Assembly (NCBI GenBank): GCA_031415655.1
Contig: JANOSD010000152.1
Coordinates: 1 to 64,000, forward strand
Direction: 5' to 3'
Origin: JAKOVR01 sp031415655
GTDB taxonomy: Bacteria; Actinomycetota; Acidimicrobiia; Acidimicrobiales; Acidimicrobilacustridaceae
DNA length: 64,000 bases
Below, piece by piece: positions 30,752 to 39,804 of this stretch. Made by a program: the position numbers and the translations under genes. The notes under the pieces were generated by a model. That model was not told the DNA's origin. It made no database searches and worked only from the letters and a program-made list of their open reading frames with translations. Position 1 is the first letter of the stretch. Each line of letters opens with the position of its first letter.

Positions 30752-32395
30752 ATGGAGTTCGGTGCCTCCGACGGGGCGTTCGATGACGGGGCAATCGCCG
30801 GCCCGCCGCGTCGACCTGCGCCGCCTACATCCCCGAGCTCATCCGGCGGCCCGAGCGTGGCGGACGACCACGAGCCCGACCACCGCGACGCCCACGCCCG
30901 TCACTACGTCAACGGCAGGGTCGCCCTCCACGGTGGACCTGACGACGTTGGACCGCCTGACGACGTTGGACCGCCTGACGACGGTGGGCCTGAGGACGGC
31001 GGGTCGCCTGACGAGGGTGGGCCTGAGGACGGCGAAGAAGTAGATAGCGGGGATGCCCCGTTTGATCCAACAGTGTTCCTCACCGCGATGGGACTGGAAC
31101 CCGGAATCGACTTCGAAGGCGCATCCCCCGATCATCTTGACGATGCCTTCGAAGCCCTGTCCCGCCTGCAACGCATCGTCGAATCCATGAAAGTTGCCGT
31201 CATCGCCGAAGTGGACCGCCAAGAACTCGCCCCGCTCGACGGATGCCGCACCCTCGCCGGCTGGGTGGCCGACCGATCCTGCACCCGCATAGGCACTGCC
31301 CGCCGCGAGGCCGCCGTCGCCCGCCGCCTCCGCGACCTTCCCCTCCTCACCGCCCTCTTCCAGGCCGGCGACCTGTCCTTCGACCAAATCGAGGTCGGCA
31401 CCCGGATCGCCAAACACCACCCCGAAGACAACGTCATCGAACTGCTCCGAACCCACACCCTCGCGCAACTCGACACGTACGCCGCGCAACTCAACGCTCG
31501 GCCGCCCACCATCCCCACCGAAAAACAGATCGCCGACCGGGCCGGCCTCGACGCCCGCATCGACCCCGACACCGGCGAACTTCGCATCACCGGATCGATG
31601 TCCGCCGCCGACGGCGCAACTTTCCTGGCCGCCCTCGACGAGCTCGCCGCCCGTCTCCGCAACGAGAACGCCGACATCTGGCACCTACCCCTCCGAAAAC
31701 AACGCCTCGCTGCCCTTCTTGTTCTTGGCGAACACGTCCCCCAAGCCCGAGGCCGCCGCGCCGATGTCTCGATTCACGTCAACCTAGCCGACCTCATCGA
31801 CCCCGACACGTCCCCGGATCCTGAAGAAGAAGCCGAACGCCAATACCAAGCCACCTGCACCCGCGAACGACTCGCCGCGCTCCGCAACGCCCGCCATCAA
31901 CGCAACCAGCGCCGCCGCCACCCCGAAGACCCACCCCGCGGCCTTTGGGACGAACCACCCGACCCGAACCACGGAAAACCGAATGCCACCCTCCACACCG
32001 ATGGCACCACACCCGTGGTGGTGCCCCTCAACGCCATCCAACGCCTCCTCTGCGATAGCACCTGGCGGATCATGATCACTGATGCCACCGGCATCACCGG
32101 CGTCGGGTTCACGACTCGCGAGATTCCTCTCCCCATTTTCCGCGCCGTGCAATCTCGCGACGACGGCTGCCGATGCTGTGGAGCCCACTACGGCATCAAC
32201 GTCCACCACCTCACCCCGTGGCCCCAAGGCCCCACCGAGTTGTTCAACCTCCTCGGCCTCTGCCCCACCTGCCACGAACTCACCCACGACGGCACCATCA
32301 CGATTGCGGGCGATCCGAACCAGACGATCACCTTCACCCACACCCCCACCCGCCGCAGCTGGACCTCCACCCCCCTCACCCCCGCCCCCGCCTGA
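30752..32395 (+). CDS. DUF222 (13E12-type) HNH endonuclease
   Basis: 547 residues from the ATG at 30752, placed by the leaderless promoter; the frame is open upstream but unlike coding sequence. An acidic N-terminal tract has short repeats (PPDDVGPPDDVGPPDD). The DUF222 domain covers residues about 115-330 (RTLAGWVADRSCTRIGTARR ... ITGSMSAADGATFLAALDEL). The C-terminal HNH motif is CRCCGAHYGINVHHLTPWPQ with LGLCPTCHELTHDG, including zinc-binding cysteines. Actinobacteria carry many copies; the mycobacterial members are DNA-damage induced. The biological role is unresolved. Confidence 0.9.
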   Translation: MEFGASDGAFDDGAIAGPPRRPAPPTSPSSSGGPSVADDHEPDHRDAHARHYVNGRVALHGGPDDVGPPDDVGPPDDGGPEDGGSPDEGGPEDGEEVDSGDAPFDPTVFLTAMGLEPGIDFEGASPDHLDDAFEALSRLQRIVESMKVAVIAEVDRQELAPLDGCRTLAGWVADRSCTRIGTARREAAVARRLRDLPLLTALFQAGDLSFDQIEVGTRIAKHHPEDNVIELLRTHTLAQLDTYAAQLNARPPTIPTEKQIADRAGLDARIDPDTGELRITGSMSAADGATFLAALDELAARLRNENADIWHLPLRKQRLAALLVLGEHVPQARGRRADVSIHVNLADLIDPDTSPDPEEEAERQYQATCTRERLAALRNARHQRNQRRRHPEDPPRGLWDEPPDPNHGKPNATLHTDGTTPVVVPLNAIQRLLCDSTWRIMITDATGITGVGFTTREIPLPIFRAVQSRDDGCRCCGAHYGINVHHLTPWPQGPTELFNLLGLCPTCHELTHDGTITIAGDPNQTITFTHTPTRRSWTSTPLTPAPA

Positions 32396-32467
32396 ACGCT
32401 GAACTGCCCCCGTAAGAAGCAATCGGTATCGGCGCATTACCGTGCGGCTGCGCTCGACGCTGTCTCG

Positions 32468-33157
32468 TCAGCTATCGATAGCGGTGCAGTCGGTCGGGAA
32501 CCATGACTCCGGTAAAGTCCCCGGCTTCATCGCGGTGCACCGGCTGTCGAACGTCACCCCGTCCGGTTGACTCGTGGTCCACTTGATCGTCCCAGGTGCG
32601 GTCAGCTCCCACAGGATCCGCGTCTTGCCTCCCGGCTCGCTCATGAAGAAGCCGTAGTCGCGCAAGATGGTGCCGACTCGCCCGGCCAGGAACGCGTCGT
32701 GGAAACACGCGTAGAGAGCAACGGTCGCTTCGGTGCTGACATCGTCGGCGGTGTCGGTGTCACCGCAGTCGAGGGGGAAGGTGGTCGTCGTGGGTCGGGT
32801 CGTCGTTGTGGTGGGCGCCGTTGTGGTGGGCGCCGTTGTGGTCGGCACCTTGACCACGGTCGAGGTGGTGGGTGCGGTGGTGCTGGCGGTGGTCGTCGGA
32901 CTGGCGACGGTGGAGGTGGGGGCGTCGGTCGCTGGAGGGTCGGTGACCGCCTGCGCGGATGCCGTGGCGGGCGTGGGGTCAGCCGCAGCAATCGTGCCAA
33001 CCCGGGTGTCGGTCGACCTGGGCGGCGCAGCCTCCACGGCTTGGCCGGACTGACCACAGCCAGCCACCATCAGGCCCGCCGCGGCCAACGCAGCGGCCCC
33101 GAGCAGCTGATAGCCACCGGCCCGGCGACGAACAGAGGTATGCGCAGTCATCGTCAT
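32468..33157 (-). CDS. Thr-rich lipoprotein
   Basis: 229 residues from the ATG at 33157, with AAGGAGCTGGAAC before it. The lipobox is LMVAGC at about residue 34. A long Thr/Ala/Pro linker follows (TTTAPTTTAPTTTTTRPTTT), then a small C-terminal domain with four cysteines (DCGDTDTADDVSTEATVALY ... CFHDAFLAG ... SRCTAMKPG ... PTDCTAI). The start overlaps the stop of the metallopeptidase pseudogene (ATGA), so they once formed an operon. No family is recognised. Confidence 0.75.
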   Translation of the reverse strand: MTMTAHTSVRRRAGGYQLLGAAALAAAGLMVAGCGQSGQAVEAAPPRSTDTRVGTIAAADPTPATASAQAVTDPPATDAPTSTVASPTTTASTTAPTTSTVVKVPTTTAPTTTAPTTTTTRPTTTTFPLDCGDTDTADDVSTEATVALYACFHDAFLAGRVGTILRDYGFFMSEPGGKTRILWELTAPGTIKWTTSQPDGVTFDSRCTAMKPGTLPESWFPTDCTAIDS

Positions 33158-34440
33158 GTTCCAGCTCCTTCTTGTCCCCACCACTTGACATAGAACTTGT
33201 TGTCGGTCCCCTGGAGGTAGAGGTCCCAGCGTCCGGGGGTGACCGATACCGGCCCCGGACGCGACGGGCCGCCCCCGGCCTGGCCTCCCAGGTACTCCGT
33301 GTACCACCCCGATCCTCCGCTTTGCCACGAGTGGTACAGCGGGTTCCCTGAGCCGGTTCCGGGGAGGAACACGTGGCTGCGACCGCTGCCCCACGATGCG
33401 GCCGACGGCGCAGACGTCACGGCCAGCCCCCCGGGCACCTCGAACCAACCCGACCAGTTCCACCCGTAGTCCTCAGTCCAGGCGTGGTAGAGATTGTTGT
33501 CGGTGGGTTTGCGGGCGAAGCCCTCCAGGAAGCCAGGAGCCCGCGACACCGCCGCAGGGCTGTCGTTCGTGACGAACCCGCCGGGAATCTGGGCCCAAGT
33601 CGACCAGGTCGGGCGCACGTAGTTGCGCCAGTACAGCTTGTCGTCGCTTCCCCGGACCACGGTTGAGACCATCCCGAACCCCCAACTGATCACATCGGGA
33701 TCACCCTTGAACGACGCTCCGGTGGGGTTGGAGAGCTTCTCGGGTGCGGTCGACGGTGTCCAGAGCTCGGGACTTGTCGTCGCCGATGCGCCCAGGCTCC
33801 GATGGCACAATTGGGGGCTCCCGGTTCCGCAGTTACCCCGGTAGAACGCCTCCCGGTTCCCGCCCCGCCACGATGTGACCGCCGGGCCACTCAACGCGTT
33901 CACCGAATACGGGCCTTGGATCCCCGGGGCCTCGAAGAACCCGTGATGCGACGAACCGCCGGGATACATGGTGTTGATCCCCGCGATGTCGTCGGCCTGC
34001 AGGGACGTGATCTGCTGGTTCGGTAGGTAAGTGTCGTACATCACCGACCCAGGCACGGAGTGGCTGAGACCAAGTGTCTGACCGATCTCGTGCAGCAGCA
34101 TGGTATGGATGTTCACGGGTTGGCAGTCCGCCCCAGGGGTTTGGGCTTCGCCCACGTTGGCCCATACCTCTGACGAGTCCAGCGTGGCCAGGCCAGCGTT
34201 TTGCCTGGACGGGTGGGTAGTACCCCCAACCCATCCGGAACCCGGCGCCGTTCGAACGTTTCCACTGGCCATCATCGGGAAAGTTGGGATCTGGCAACGC
34301 CGCGAACTGGACGCGGATGTCGGCGTCCTGGGCGTCGTCCACCGGCTGCAACGAGAACGGTGCCGCCGCATCCCGTTAGCGATGGCCGCCCGAATCGATC
34401 ACCGGGTGGGGCCGAACAACGGCACGGACTTCACGAACCT
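33154..34440 (-). pseudogene. Metzincin-like metallopeptidase with PLL-type beta-propeller, broken
   Basis: The intact frame holds a zinc-protease region HEIGQTLGLSHS followed by the Met-turn-like SVMYDTYL, then tandem propeller blades (DDKLYWRNYVRPTWSTWAQI, NNLYHAWTEDYGWNWSGW, NPLYHSWQSGGSGWY, NKFYVKWW). The N-terminal part of the catalytic domain (LQPVDDAQDADIRVQFAALP) is in another frame, joined near 34210, and a further break upstream near 34380 separates AIRAAIA-like sequence. The second zinc histidine of HExxH is Gln. Secretion signal sequence was not found. It is a nonfunctional secreted matrixin-like enzyme. Confidence 0.7.
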
Positions 34441-34547
34441 CACAAGTTGCGAATGCGACCCCCGTACGGCTGATACAGCATTGGGGTATTCCGGCCCGGG
34501 CGACTCCCGAGTTCAAGCCGCTTCTCGACGACCCGAGTCCTGAGCAT

Positions 34548-34603
34548 CGTCGGATCTAGAAGGCCATGCCCATCGGATCTAGAAAGACACCACCATCCGA
34601 TCT
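34548..34603 (+). promoter_or_regulatory. Three direct repeats at 23-bp spacing, candidate operator
   Basis: CRTCSGATCT occurs at 34548-34557, 34571-34580 and 34594-34603, exactly 23 bp apart and followed each time by AGAA or GGAA. The last copy ends six bases before the ATG at 34610. Such phasing suggests cooperative binding of a regulator. Confidence 0.6.
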
Positions 34604-34609
34604 GGAAAC

Positions 34610-35911
34610 ATGGTCGACGCTGATCGGGTGTCTACAGCGCTGATCGGCCACCGGATCCTGTCGGTCGTCGCCGACCGGATGACCGAAACACCCGTGGTCG
34701 TGCTACGAGGTGCCCGCTCGGTCGGCAAGTCCACTGTTCTCGCCGAAGTGGCCCGCCAGCAGGATGTCACGATCACCGACCTCGACGATCCGGCTGTGCG
34801 CGCTCGAGTTGAGGCATCGCCATCAGACGCGGTGCGAGGGCCCGCACCAGTGTGCATCGATGAGTACCAGCTTGTTCCCGAGTTGTTGCAGGCGATCAAG
34901 GCTGAACTGAACAAGCGGCACGACAACGGTCGTTGGCTGCTGACCGGCTCGACGTCGTTCTGGGCGATGCCCCGTGGCACCCAGGCGCTCACCGGCCGCA
35001 TCCACCTTCTCGAAGTGATGCCGTTCTCCCAAGGTGAGCTCGATGGCAACCACGAGAACTTCCTCGACATCGCGTTTGCCAACCCCGCTGCGCTTGTCGT
35101 TCCCAGCCAGTCGGGCACTGAACGCGAGGAGTACGAGCGGCGTGTCTGTCGAGGCGGCATGCCGCTGGCTGTTCACGCGGACGCGCGCCAGCGCGCCAAC
35201 TTCTACCGCTCCTATCTCGAGACGTCGCTCACACGCGACGTGCTCGACCTCTCACGGGTCCGCCAGATCAACGCGCTGCCCCGGCTCATGGAACGACTTG
35301 CCGCGCAGACCGGCCAAGTTCTGAACATCGTGAAGGCATCCAACGATGCCGGTATCGAACCCCGATCCGGTGATAACTACGTCCGACTACTCGACGCCTT
35401 GTTCCTGATCCGTCGACTACCTGCCTGGGGACGCACGCTGCGGTCCCGAACTGCACATTCGCCGAAACTGCATGTCGTCGACTCCGGGCTCGCCGCCTAC
35501 CTGCTCGGCATTACACCCGAGAAGCTCGCACGACGCGACCCGGCCGCGCTCAGCGAGTTCGGGCATCTCCTCGAAACCTTCGCCGTCGGTGAGATATTGA
35601 AACAAGCGTCATGGAGCGACGAGGTTCGGGCCGTTGGCCACTGGCGAACCCACAACGGCCAGGAAGTCGACCTCGTAGCCGAAGCCCAAGACGGCGGCGT
35701 CGTGGGCTTGGAGATCAAAGCCGGAAGAGAGGTCGACCAAAAGGCGCTCCGCGGTCTCGTCACTCTGCGCGACGCACTCGGCGAACAGTTCCGATGCGGC
35801 TTCTTCCTCAACACCGGCACCGAGGCCTACCGCTTAGCGGACCGCATCTACGTCTGCCCGATCGACCGTTTGTGGCAGACCAACCACACCACGACCGCAA
35901 GCCCACCGTAG
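34610..35911 (+). CDS. DUF4143 family AAA+ ATPase
   Basis: 433 residues. Walker A is RGARSVGKST (about residue 37), Walker B is PVCIDEYQ, followed by the sensor TGSTSF. The second half is DUF4143 with the nuclease-like block FAVGEILKQASWS ... HWRTHNGQEVDLVAEAQDGGVVGLEIKAG split by eye, which carries the PD-(D/E)XK pattern (E, D and ExK). The family is common in mobile and toxin-antitoxin-like settings. No ribosome binding site precedes the ATG. The cellular role is unknown. Confidence 0.88.
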   Translation: MVDADRVSTALIGHRILSVVADRMTETPVVVLRGARSVGKSTVLAEVARQQDVTITDLDDPAVRARVEASPSDAVRGPAPVCIDEYQLVPELLQAIKAELNKRHDNGRWLLTGSTSFWAMPRGTQALTGRIHLLEVMPFSQGELDGNHENFLDIAFANPAALVVPSQSGTEREEYERRVCRGGMPLAVHADARQRANFYRSYLETSLTRDVLDLSRVRQINALPRLMERLAAQTGQVLNIVKASNDAGIEPRSGDNYVRLLDALFLIRRLPAWGRTLRSRTAHSPKLHVVDSGLAAYLLGITPEKLARRDPAALSEFGHLLETFAVGEILKQASWSDEVRAVGHWRTHNGQEVDLVAEAQDGGVVGLEIKAGREVDQKALRGLVTLRDALGEQFRCGFFLNTGTEAYRLADRIYVCPIDRLWQTNHTTTASPP

Positions 35912-36394
35912 CCACCTTCCCGGCCAACCTGAGATGGGTGAGTCTCCACACATTTTCGTGGTGGAGGTTGGGTCCGCCGACGGGAACGGCCGCACCGGTG
36001 GCGTGAGTGGCAGTGGCGTGATCGGGGTTCGTCACGGACGGGTGCCGGTGGACATCCTACGGAACACCCCCCATGAGCGTTCCACAGATCCGGCTTGCGG
36101 CCTCCGCAAATAGTGTGTTCATGGGCCGCAAATACCTCTTGCGTGGAGCGCAAATCGGGCGTATGGCGCGCCGGTGAACGATCCAGAACGACCCAGACAC
36201 TTCCGATCACCTGAGTAGGCGGCACCTCGACGCAATCGTGGAGCGTCGTGGGGCGTGAGCGCAGACCGAGATACTCCAACGGTGCTCGTTTGTGCCGACC
36301 GAGCAGTTTGGAGGACGTTTGTACACGCTGAGGGTGTGCAAACGTCCCGCAAACCCGGGCAAGCGCTCGCTGCGATGCCCGGTTCCACAACGTC
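35912..36394. other. Intergenic, no gene recognised
   Basis: Only short unconvincing frames occur. The only clear structure is the hairpin at 36313-36347. Confidence 0.45.
36313..36347 (-). terminator. Hairpin downstream of the beta-propeller gene
   Basis: Arms 36313-36326 and 36334-36347 pair at 13 of 14 positions with a 7-base loop (core GGACGTTTGTACAC). It lies about 50 bp past the stop at 36395 on the minus strand. No T run follows, so termination is plausible but not certain. Confidence 0.4.
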
Positions 36395-38869
36395 CTAGAT
36401 CGAGGCGCGGTTGGGAACCCATGCTCGGGGGGCCAAGGTGGCCAGGCTGCTGGATTGCAGACCCCCGGACGACAGGGTGAGCAACCCGTCACCCACCACC
36501 ACCGAGCGCAGGATCGGGTCGCCGATCGGGTTCTCGGGGGGCGGGCACTCGCCGTTGGCGGCACAGGTAATCCCGCCGGGCACCACACAACCCACACCGG
36601 GAGGACACCACAGGCCCATGATCGGGTTCACCACCCGTCCGACCTCGCTGGCCTCAGGGGCACCGGCTTCGATACGAAAACCGATTGCCCCGACGAGGGG
36701 ATCGGTGCCGACGGTTTGGCGGACCGGGACCATCGCCAGCGAGGTGGGGGCCCACCAGAGAAAGGCCCGGTAGTCCTGCTCCACGATCGACGACGACATC
36801 GGCACGATGCTGGTCGAAAGTTCCTTGGGGGCGGACGGATCGGTGACGTCAAACAGCGAGATCTTCGTCCCCAGCGTTTGGCCTTGCGCGGTGGCGTCTT
36901 GACCGATCCCGAGGAGCCGCCCCGGCCCGACGGGATGGAGGTAGGCGGAGTAGCCGAGCAGCTTGAGCTCACCAGCCACCTTGGGGTTCGCCGGATCGAT
37001 GAGGTCGATGGTGTAGAGCGGATCAATCTGGCGGAAGGTCACCACATACCCCAAGGAGCCCACGAATCGCACCGACTGAATCCGCTCATTCTTGCCGAGC
37101 CCCCCCACCTGACCGAGTTGTTTGAGCGCCCCGCCGTCCTCCCTGAAAGTGGTGACGTAGGACTCGGCACCCGTCGCACTTCCCGGCGAGCCGTTCGCGG
37201 CGGCATGGGTGGTGGCAGCTCGGAGCACCCCGTCAAGTTCCGACAACGCAAAGTCGTTCAGAAGGTGTCCCGTGAGCTCGCCCGACGCTCGGTACTCCGG
37301 TCGACCGCTGGCGGGAACGGCGAACTTGTGGACTGCGGTGCGCACCGACTCTGCGGGGTTCGGCACCGGCGGACCGGGCAACACAGTGCCGACCGTGGTG
37401 CCCGGCGTGGTGCCGTCGTATTCCGGGGCGGCCACCCTCGTGGTGCTCATGTAGAGACTTTCGGGCGTGGCGTACACCTTGTCGGCCGTCGCCACCACCC
37501 CAACCGTGTCCGTGGGCGTCACCGATCCTGCCGCCACGTCGAGTGACACCACGCTCACCATTCCGAAGCCGCCGAACGAAGTCGGGTGACGAGCGTTGGC
37601 GCAGTCCACGAGCGGGGTGGGGGGCTTGGTGAGCACCTCCGTGGTGAGGGCGGAACCGGTGCGATAGGTGGGCACCCACTTCTCGATTCCTGCTTCGTCG
37701 ATCACCCGCTGGTTGGCCTCCCGGGCGGCATCCTCCGACGCTTTGTCGCCCGAGATCGACGGGTACAGGAAAGGAAGGTCGGTGGCGGTGTCGGAGCTCA
37801 CGACGATCCGCGCCTTGCCGCCTACCACCCGAGCGCTCACGTAGGACCCGGCGATGTGCACGGTGTCGGTGAGCTTGGGTGCGGCGAGGTCGGTGAGGTC
37901 GATACCGGTCAGGATGGTGGTGAGCACGTGGCGACCGGAGTACGACGCGTCGCTGTAGCTCCGAGCGCCGGCAGAATCAATGGCTCCGTTCGTCGAGCTA
38001 CTGGAGACGTAGGCGGCCGACAACACGACGGCCCGATCGCCGGCGAGCAGGAGCGACGGCTGGCCCGACGGGTCACCCGGACCGCCGAGCGCCTGCATCA
38101 CCGACGAGTCGAACGTCGGCAACTTCACCGAGCCGGCCAGGCGGGGCGTCACCCCGTCGAGGGCGTAGGTCGTGAGGACGCCGTTGAGCAGCGTGATCAC
38201 CCGGCGAGGATCGGCCTTGATGATGTCGGGTTCGTCGACGCCGATTTCCTCGGTGTTGGTGCCCGACACCGAGGACTCATCGAGCGTTGAATTGCTGTAG
38301 GCCGCCGCGCCCGGGCCGGAACCAGGCGCACGCTGATTCAACTGCTGATCGGGGGCGGCTCCCCCACCTTCGCCGGTCGCCCTCAAGGATTCGTCGACCA
38401 AGGCGCCGGCGGTGGGATAGCCGTATCTGGACCCGAACCCGTAGGGACCCACTCGTTTCTTGGCTTCGGTGCGCACCCAGCCGAGGAAGTCGTCGCAGGA
38501 GCCGAACGGTTGCAACGACGACGCCAACGCCAAGTTCGGTGTGGCACGCCCGGCTCCGTCGACCCCGCCCGCACCGGTTCCGTCGGACCCCCGACCGGCG
38601 ACGTCACCGGCTGGCCGATCGCCGGTTCGTGGTACGAGCAACAGCGCCAGCACCACCAAAACGGCGGCGACCGACACCATCGACCGCATCGCTTGCCGTC
38701 GCACTCCGAGCTGTCGGGACCGGTTGAACACGCCGGTTACCGGCGGCGCCACGCCCGTACCGTCGAGGCCGGACGCCCGCCGTTCGAGCGAATCGGCGAG
38801 GCGGCCTTCGATCCCCGAGGTGGGGCCGGTGGACGGACTCGTGGACGTGTTCTTATCGGGAGCACTCAT
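36395..38869 (-). CDS. Membrane-anchored beta-propeller protein, candidate sigma-factor partner
   Basis: 824 residues from the ATG at 38869, overlapping the sigma-factor stop as ATGA. The first 60 residues are cytoplasmic, then a membrane helix (SVAAVLVVLALLLVP). The ectodomain is a C-terminal beta-propeller of the Beta_propel family (EEIGVDEPDIIKADPRRVIT, LPTFDSSVMQALG, GYVVTFRQIDPLYTIDLIDP, PKVAGELKLLGYSAYLHPVG). The coupling to an ECF sigma gene and the short cytoplasmic head suggest anti-sigma or signal-sensing duty; the head lacks a recognisable zinc-binding anti-sigma motif. Confidence 0.8.
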   Translation of the reverse strand: MSAPDKNTSTSPSTGPTSGIEGRLADSLERRASGLDGTGVAPPVTGVFNRSRQLGVRRQAMRSMVSVAAVLVVLALLLVPRTGDRPAGDVAGRGSDGTGAGGVDGAGRATPNLALASSLQPFGSCDDFLGWVRTEAKKRVGPYGFGSRYGYPTAGALVDESLRATGEGGGAAPDQQLNQRAPGSGPGAAAYSNSTLDESSVSGTNTEEIGVDEPDIIKADPRRVITLLNGVLTTYALDGVTPRLAGSVKLPTFDSSVMQALGGPGDPSGQPSLLLAGDRAVVLSAAYVSSSSTNGAIDSAGARSYSDASYSGRHVLTTILTGIDLTDLAAPKLTDTVHIAGSYVSARVVGGKARIVVSSDTATDLPFLYPSISGDKASEDAAREANQRVIDEAGIEKWVPTYRTGSALTTEVLTKPPTPLVDCANARHPTSFGGFGMVSVVSLDVAAGSVTPTDTVGVVATADKVYATPESLYMSTTRVAAPEYDGTTPGTTVGTVLPGPPVPNPAESVRTAVHKFAVPASGRPEYRASGELTGHLLNDFALSELDGVLRAATTHAAANGSPGSATGAESYVTTFREDGGALKQLGQVGGLGKNERIQSVRFVGSLGYVVTFRQIDPLYTIDLIDPANPKVAGELKLLGYSAYLHPVGPGRLLGIGQDATAQGQTLGTKISLFDVTDPSAPKELSTSIVPMSSSIVEQDYRAFLWWAPTSLAMVPVRQTVGTDPLVGAIGFRIEAGAPEASEVGRVVNPIMGLWCPPGVGCVVPGGITCAANGECPPPENPIGDPILRSVVVGDGLLTLSSGGLQSSSLATLAPRAWVPNRASI

Positions 38870-39426
38870 GGTTCGATCTCCTCCCGGAGTTGATGGATGG
38901 CCCGGTGCAACAGCGACTTCACCGTGCCCCGCCGGACACCCAGGGCCTCGGCGATCTCTGGCTCTTGCAAACCTTCGTAGTAACGCAGCACCAGCGCCGC
39001 CCGTTGACGAGGAGCCAATCGGGAAAGGGCGTCCCAGAGCTCGTCGGGTTGATCGTGCGTGGCTTCGGGATCGAGCAATGACGGTTCCCGTCGTCGATAA
39101 CGCGCCGCCCGCCGGCGATCGTCGCGACAGGCGTTGAGCACCGTTGCACGAAGGTACGCCTGCGGCTGGGTAACCGATCCCCAACGGAGGTGCACACGGG
39201 CGAACGCGTCCTGCACCACGTCCTCGGCCAGTTCCCGTGAACCAAGCGTCAGGTAGGCCAGGCGCACCATCGGCGACCACTGCGCCAGGTAGAACGTCTC
39301 GAAGTCGGGGTCGAAATCGGGGCCAACATCGAGGTTTCGGCGCGTGCGCACACCAGGATCATCGTCGGCCAATCCGGCCGGTGCCGGGATCGGCCCCACC
39401 ACGTCGGAGGCGAGCAAACGTTCCAC
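38866..39426 (-). CDS. ECF RNA polymerase sigma factor, SigE type
   Basis: 186 residues from a GTG at 39426. Region 2 is FYLAQWSPMVRLAYLTLGSR with ELAEDVVQDAFARVHLRW; region 4 is LAPRQRAALVLRYYEGLQEP with EIAEALGVRRGTVKSLLHRA. The layout matches the SigE/SigM-like actinobacterial sigma-70 families. It is translated with the membrane beta-propeller protein, a plausible regulator of its activity. A tandem 18-bp repeat lies just upstream. Confidence 0.92.
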   Translation of the reverse strand: MERLLASDVVGPIPAPAGLADDDPGVRTRRNLDVGPDFDPDFETFYLAQWSPMVRLAYLTLGSRELAEDVVQDAFARVHLRWGSVTQPQAYLRATVLNACRDDRRRAARYRRREPSLLDPEATHDQPDELWDALSRLAPRQRAALVLRYYEGLQEPEIAEALGVRRGTVKSLLHRAIHQLREEIEP

Positions 39427-39457
39427 TACCTGTCGAAGACGAACAACTCCCTCACGG

Positions 39458-39493
39458 GGTTCCGTGCTTCGACGAGGTTCCGTGGTTCGACGA
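39458..39493. repeat. Tandem 18-bp direct repeat upstream of the sigma gene
   Basis: GGTTCCGTGCTTCGACGA (39458-39475) is followed at once by a copy with one mismatch (39476-39493). It lies between the phhB stop and the sigma-factor start and could be a binding site for a regulator. Confidence 0.65.
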
Positions 39494-39504
39494 GAACGGC
39501 GCCG

Positions 39505-39792
39505 CTACGCCGGCGGGGCGATGACGGAGATGCGGCGAGCCAGGTCCGCACACAGGTCGGTGATGCCGCCGGCATCGTGGCTGGCGATAGCGATGTCGAC
39601 CCGATTCCACACGTTCGACCAATCGGGATGATGGTCGAGCTTTTCGGCGAGCAACGCCACCCGGGCCATGAACCCGAACGCCTCCGAAAAGTTGGCAAAG
39701 GTGAACGACCGGAAGAGTTTGCCGTCGACGATGGTCCAGCCGGGAAGAGAACCAGCAGTTTCGGCCAAGTCGGCCTCAGAGAGGAGAGTCAT
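39505..39792 (-). CDS. phhB: Pterin-4a-carbinolamine dehydratase
   Basis: 95 residues, the usual length. FTFANFSEAFGFMARVALLA, EKLDHHPDWSNVWNRVDIAI and ASHDAGGITDLCADLARRI include the conserved HHP and DW motif of the active site. The enzyme dehydrates 4a-hydroxytetrahydropterin to recycle the cofactor of aromatic amino acid hydroxylases; no hydroxylase gene is nearby. The ATG is six bases after a TAGGGT box (leaderless). Confidence 0.92.
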   Translation of the reverse strand: MTLLSEADLAETAGSLPGWTIVDGKLFRSFTFANFSEAFGFMARVALLAEKLDHHPDWSNVWNRVDIAIASHDAGGITDLCADLARRISVIAPPA

Positions 39793-39798
39793 TTCGCC

Positions 39799-39804
39799 AC
39801 CCTA
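39799..39804 (-). promoter_or_regulatory. -10 box of phhB, leaderless
   Basis: TAGGGT is followed by six bases and then the phhB ATG at 39792. No TGTCA box occurs 11 bp upstream, so this is not the DNA-damage type. Confidence 0.5.

Noticed and set aside
30940..31035. Short direct repeats as a possible regulatory array
   Set aside because: They are 18-bp units within the coding sequence of the DUF222 gene and encode its acidic PPDDVG tract.
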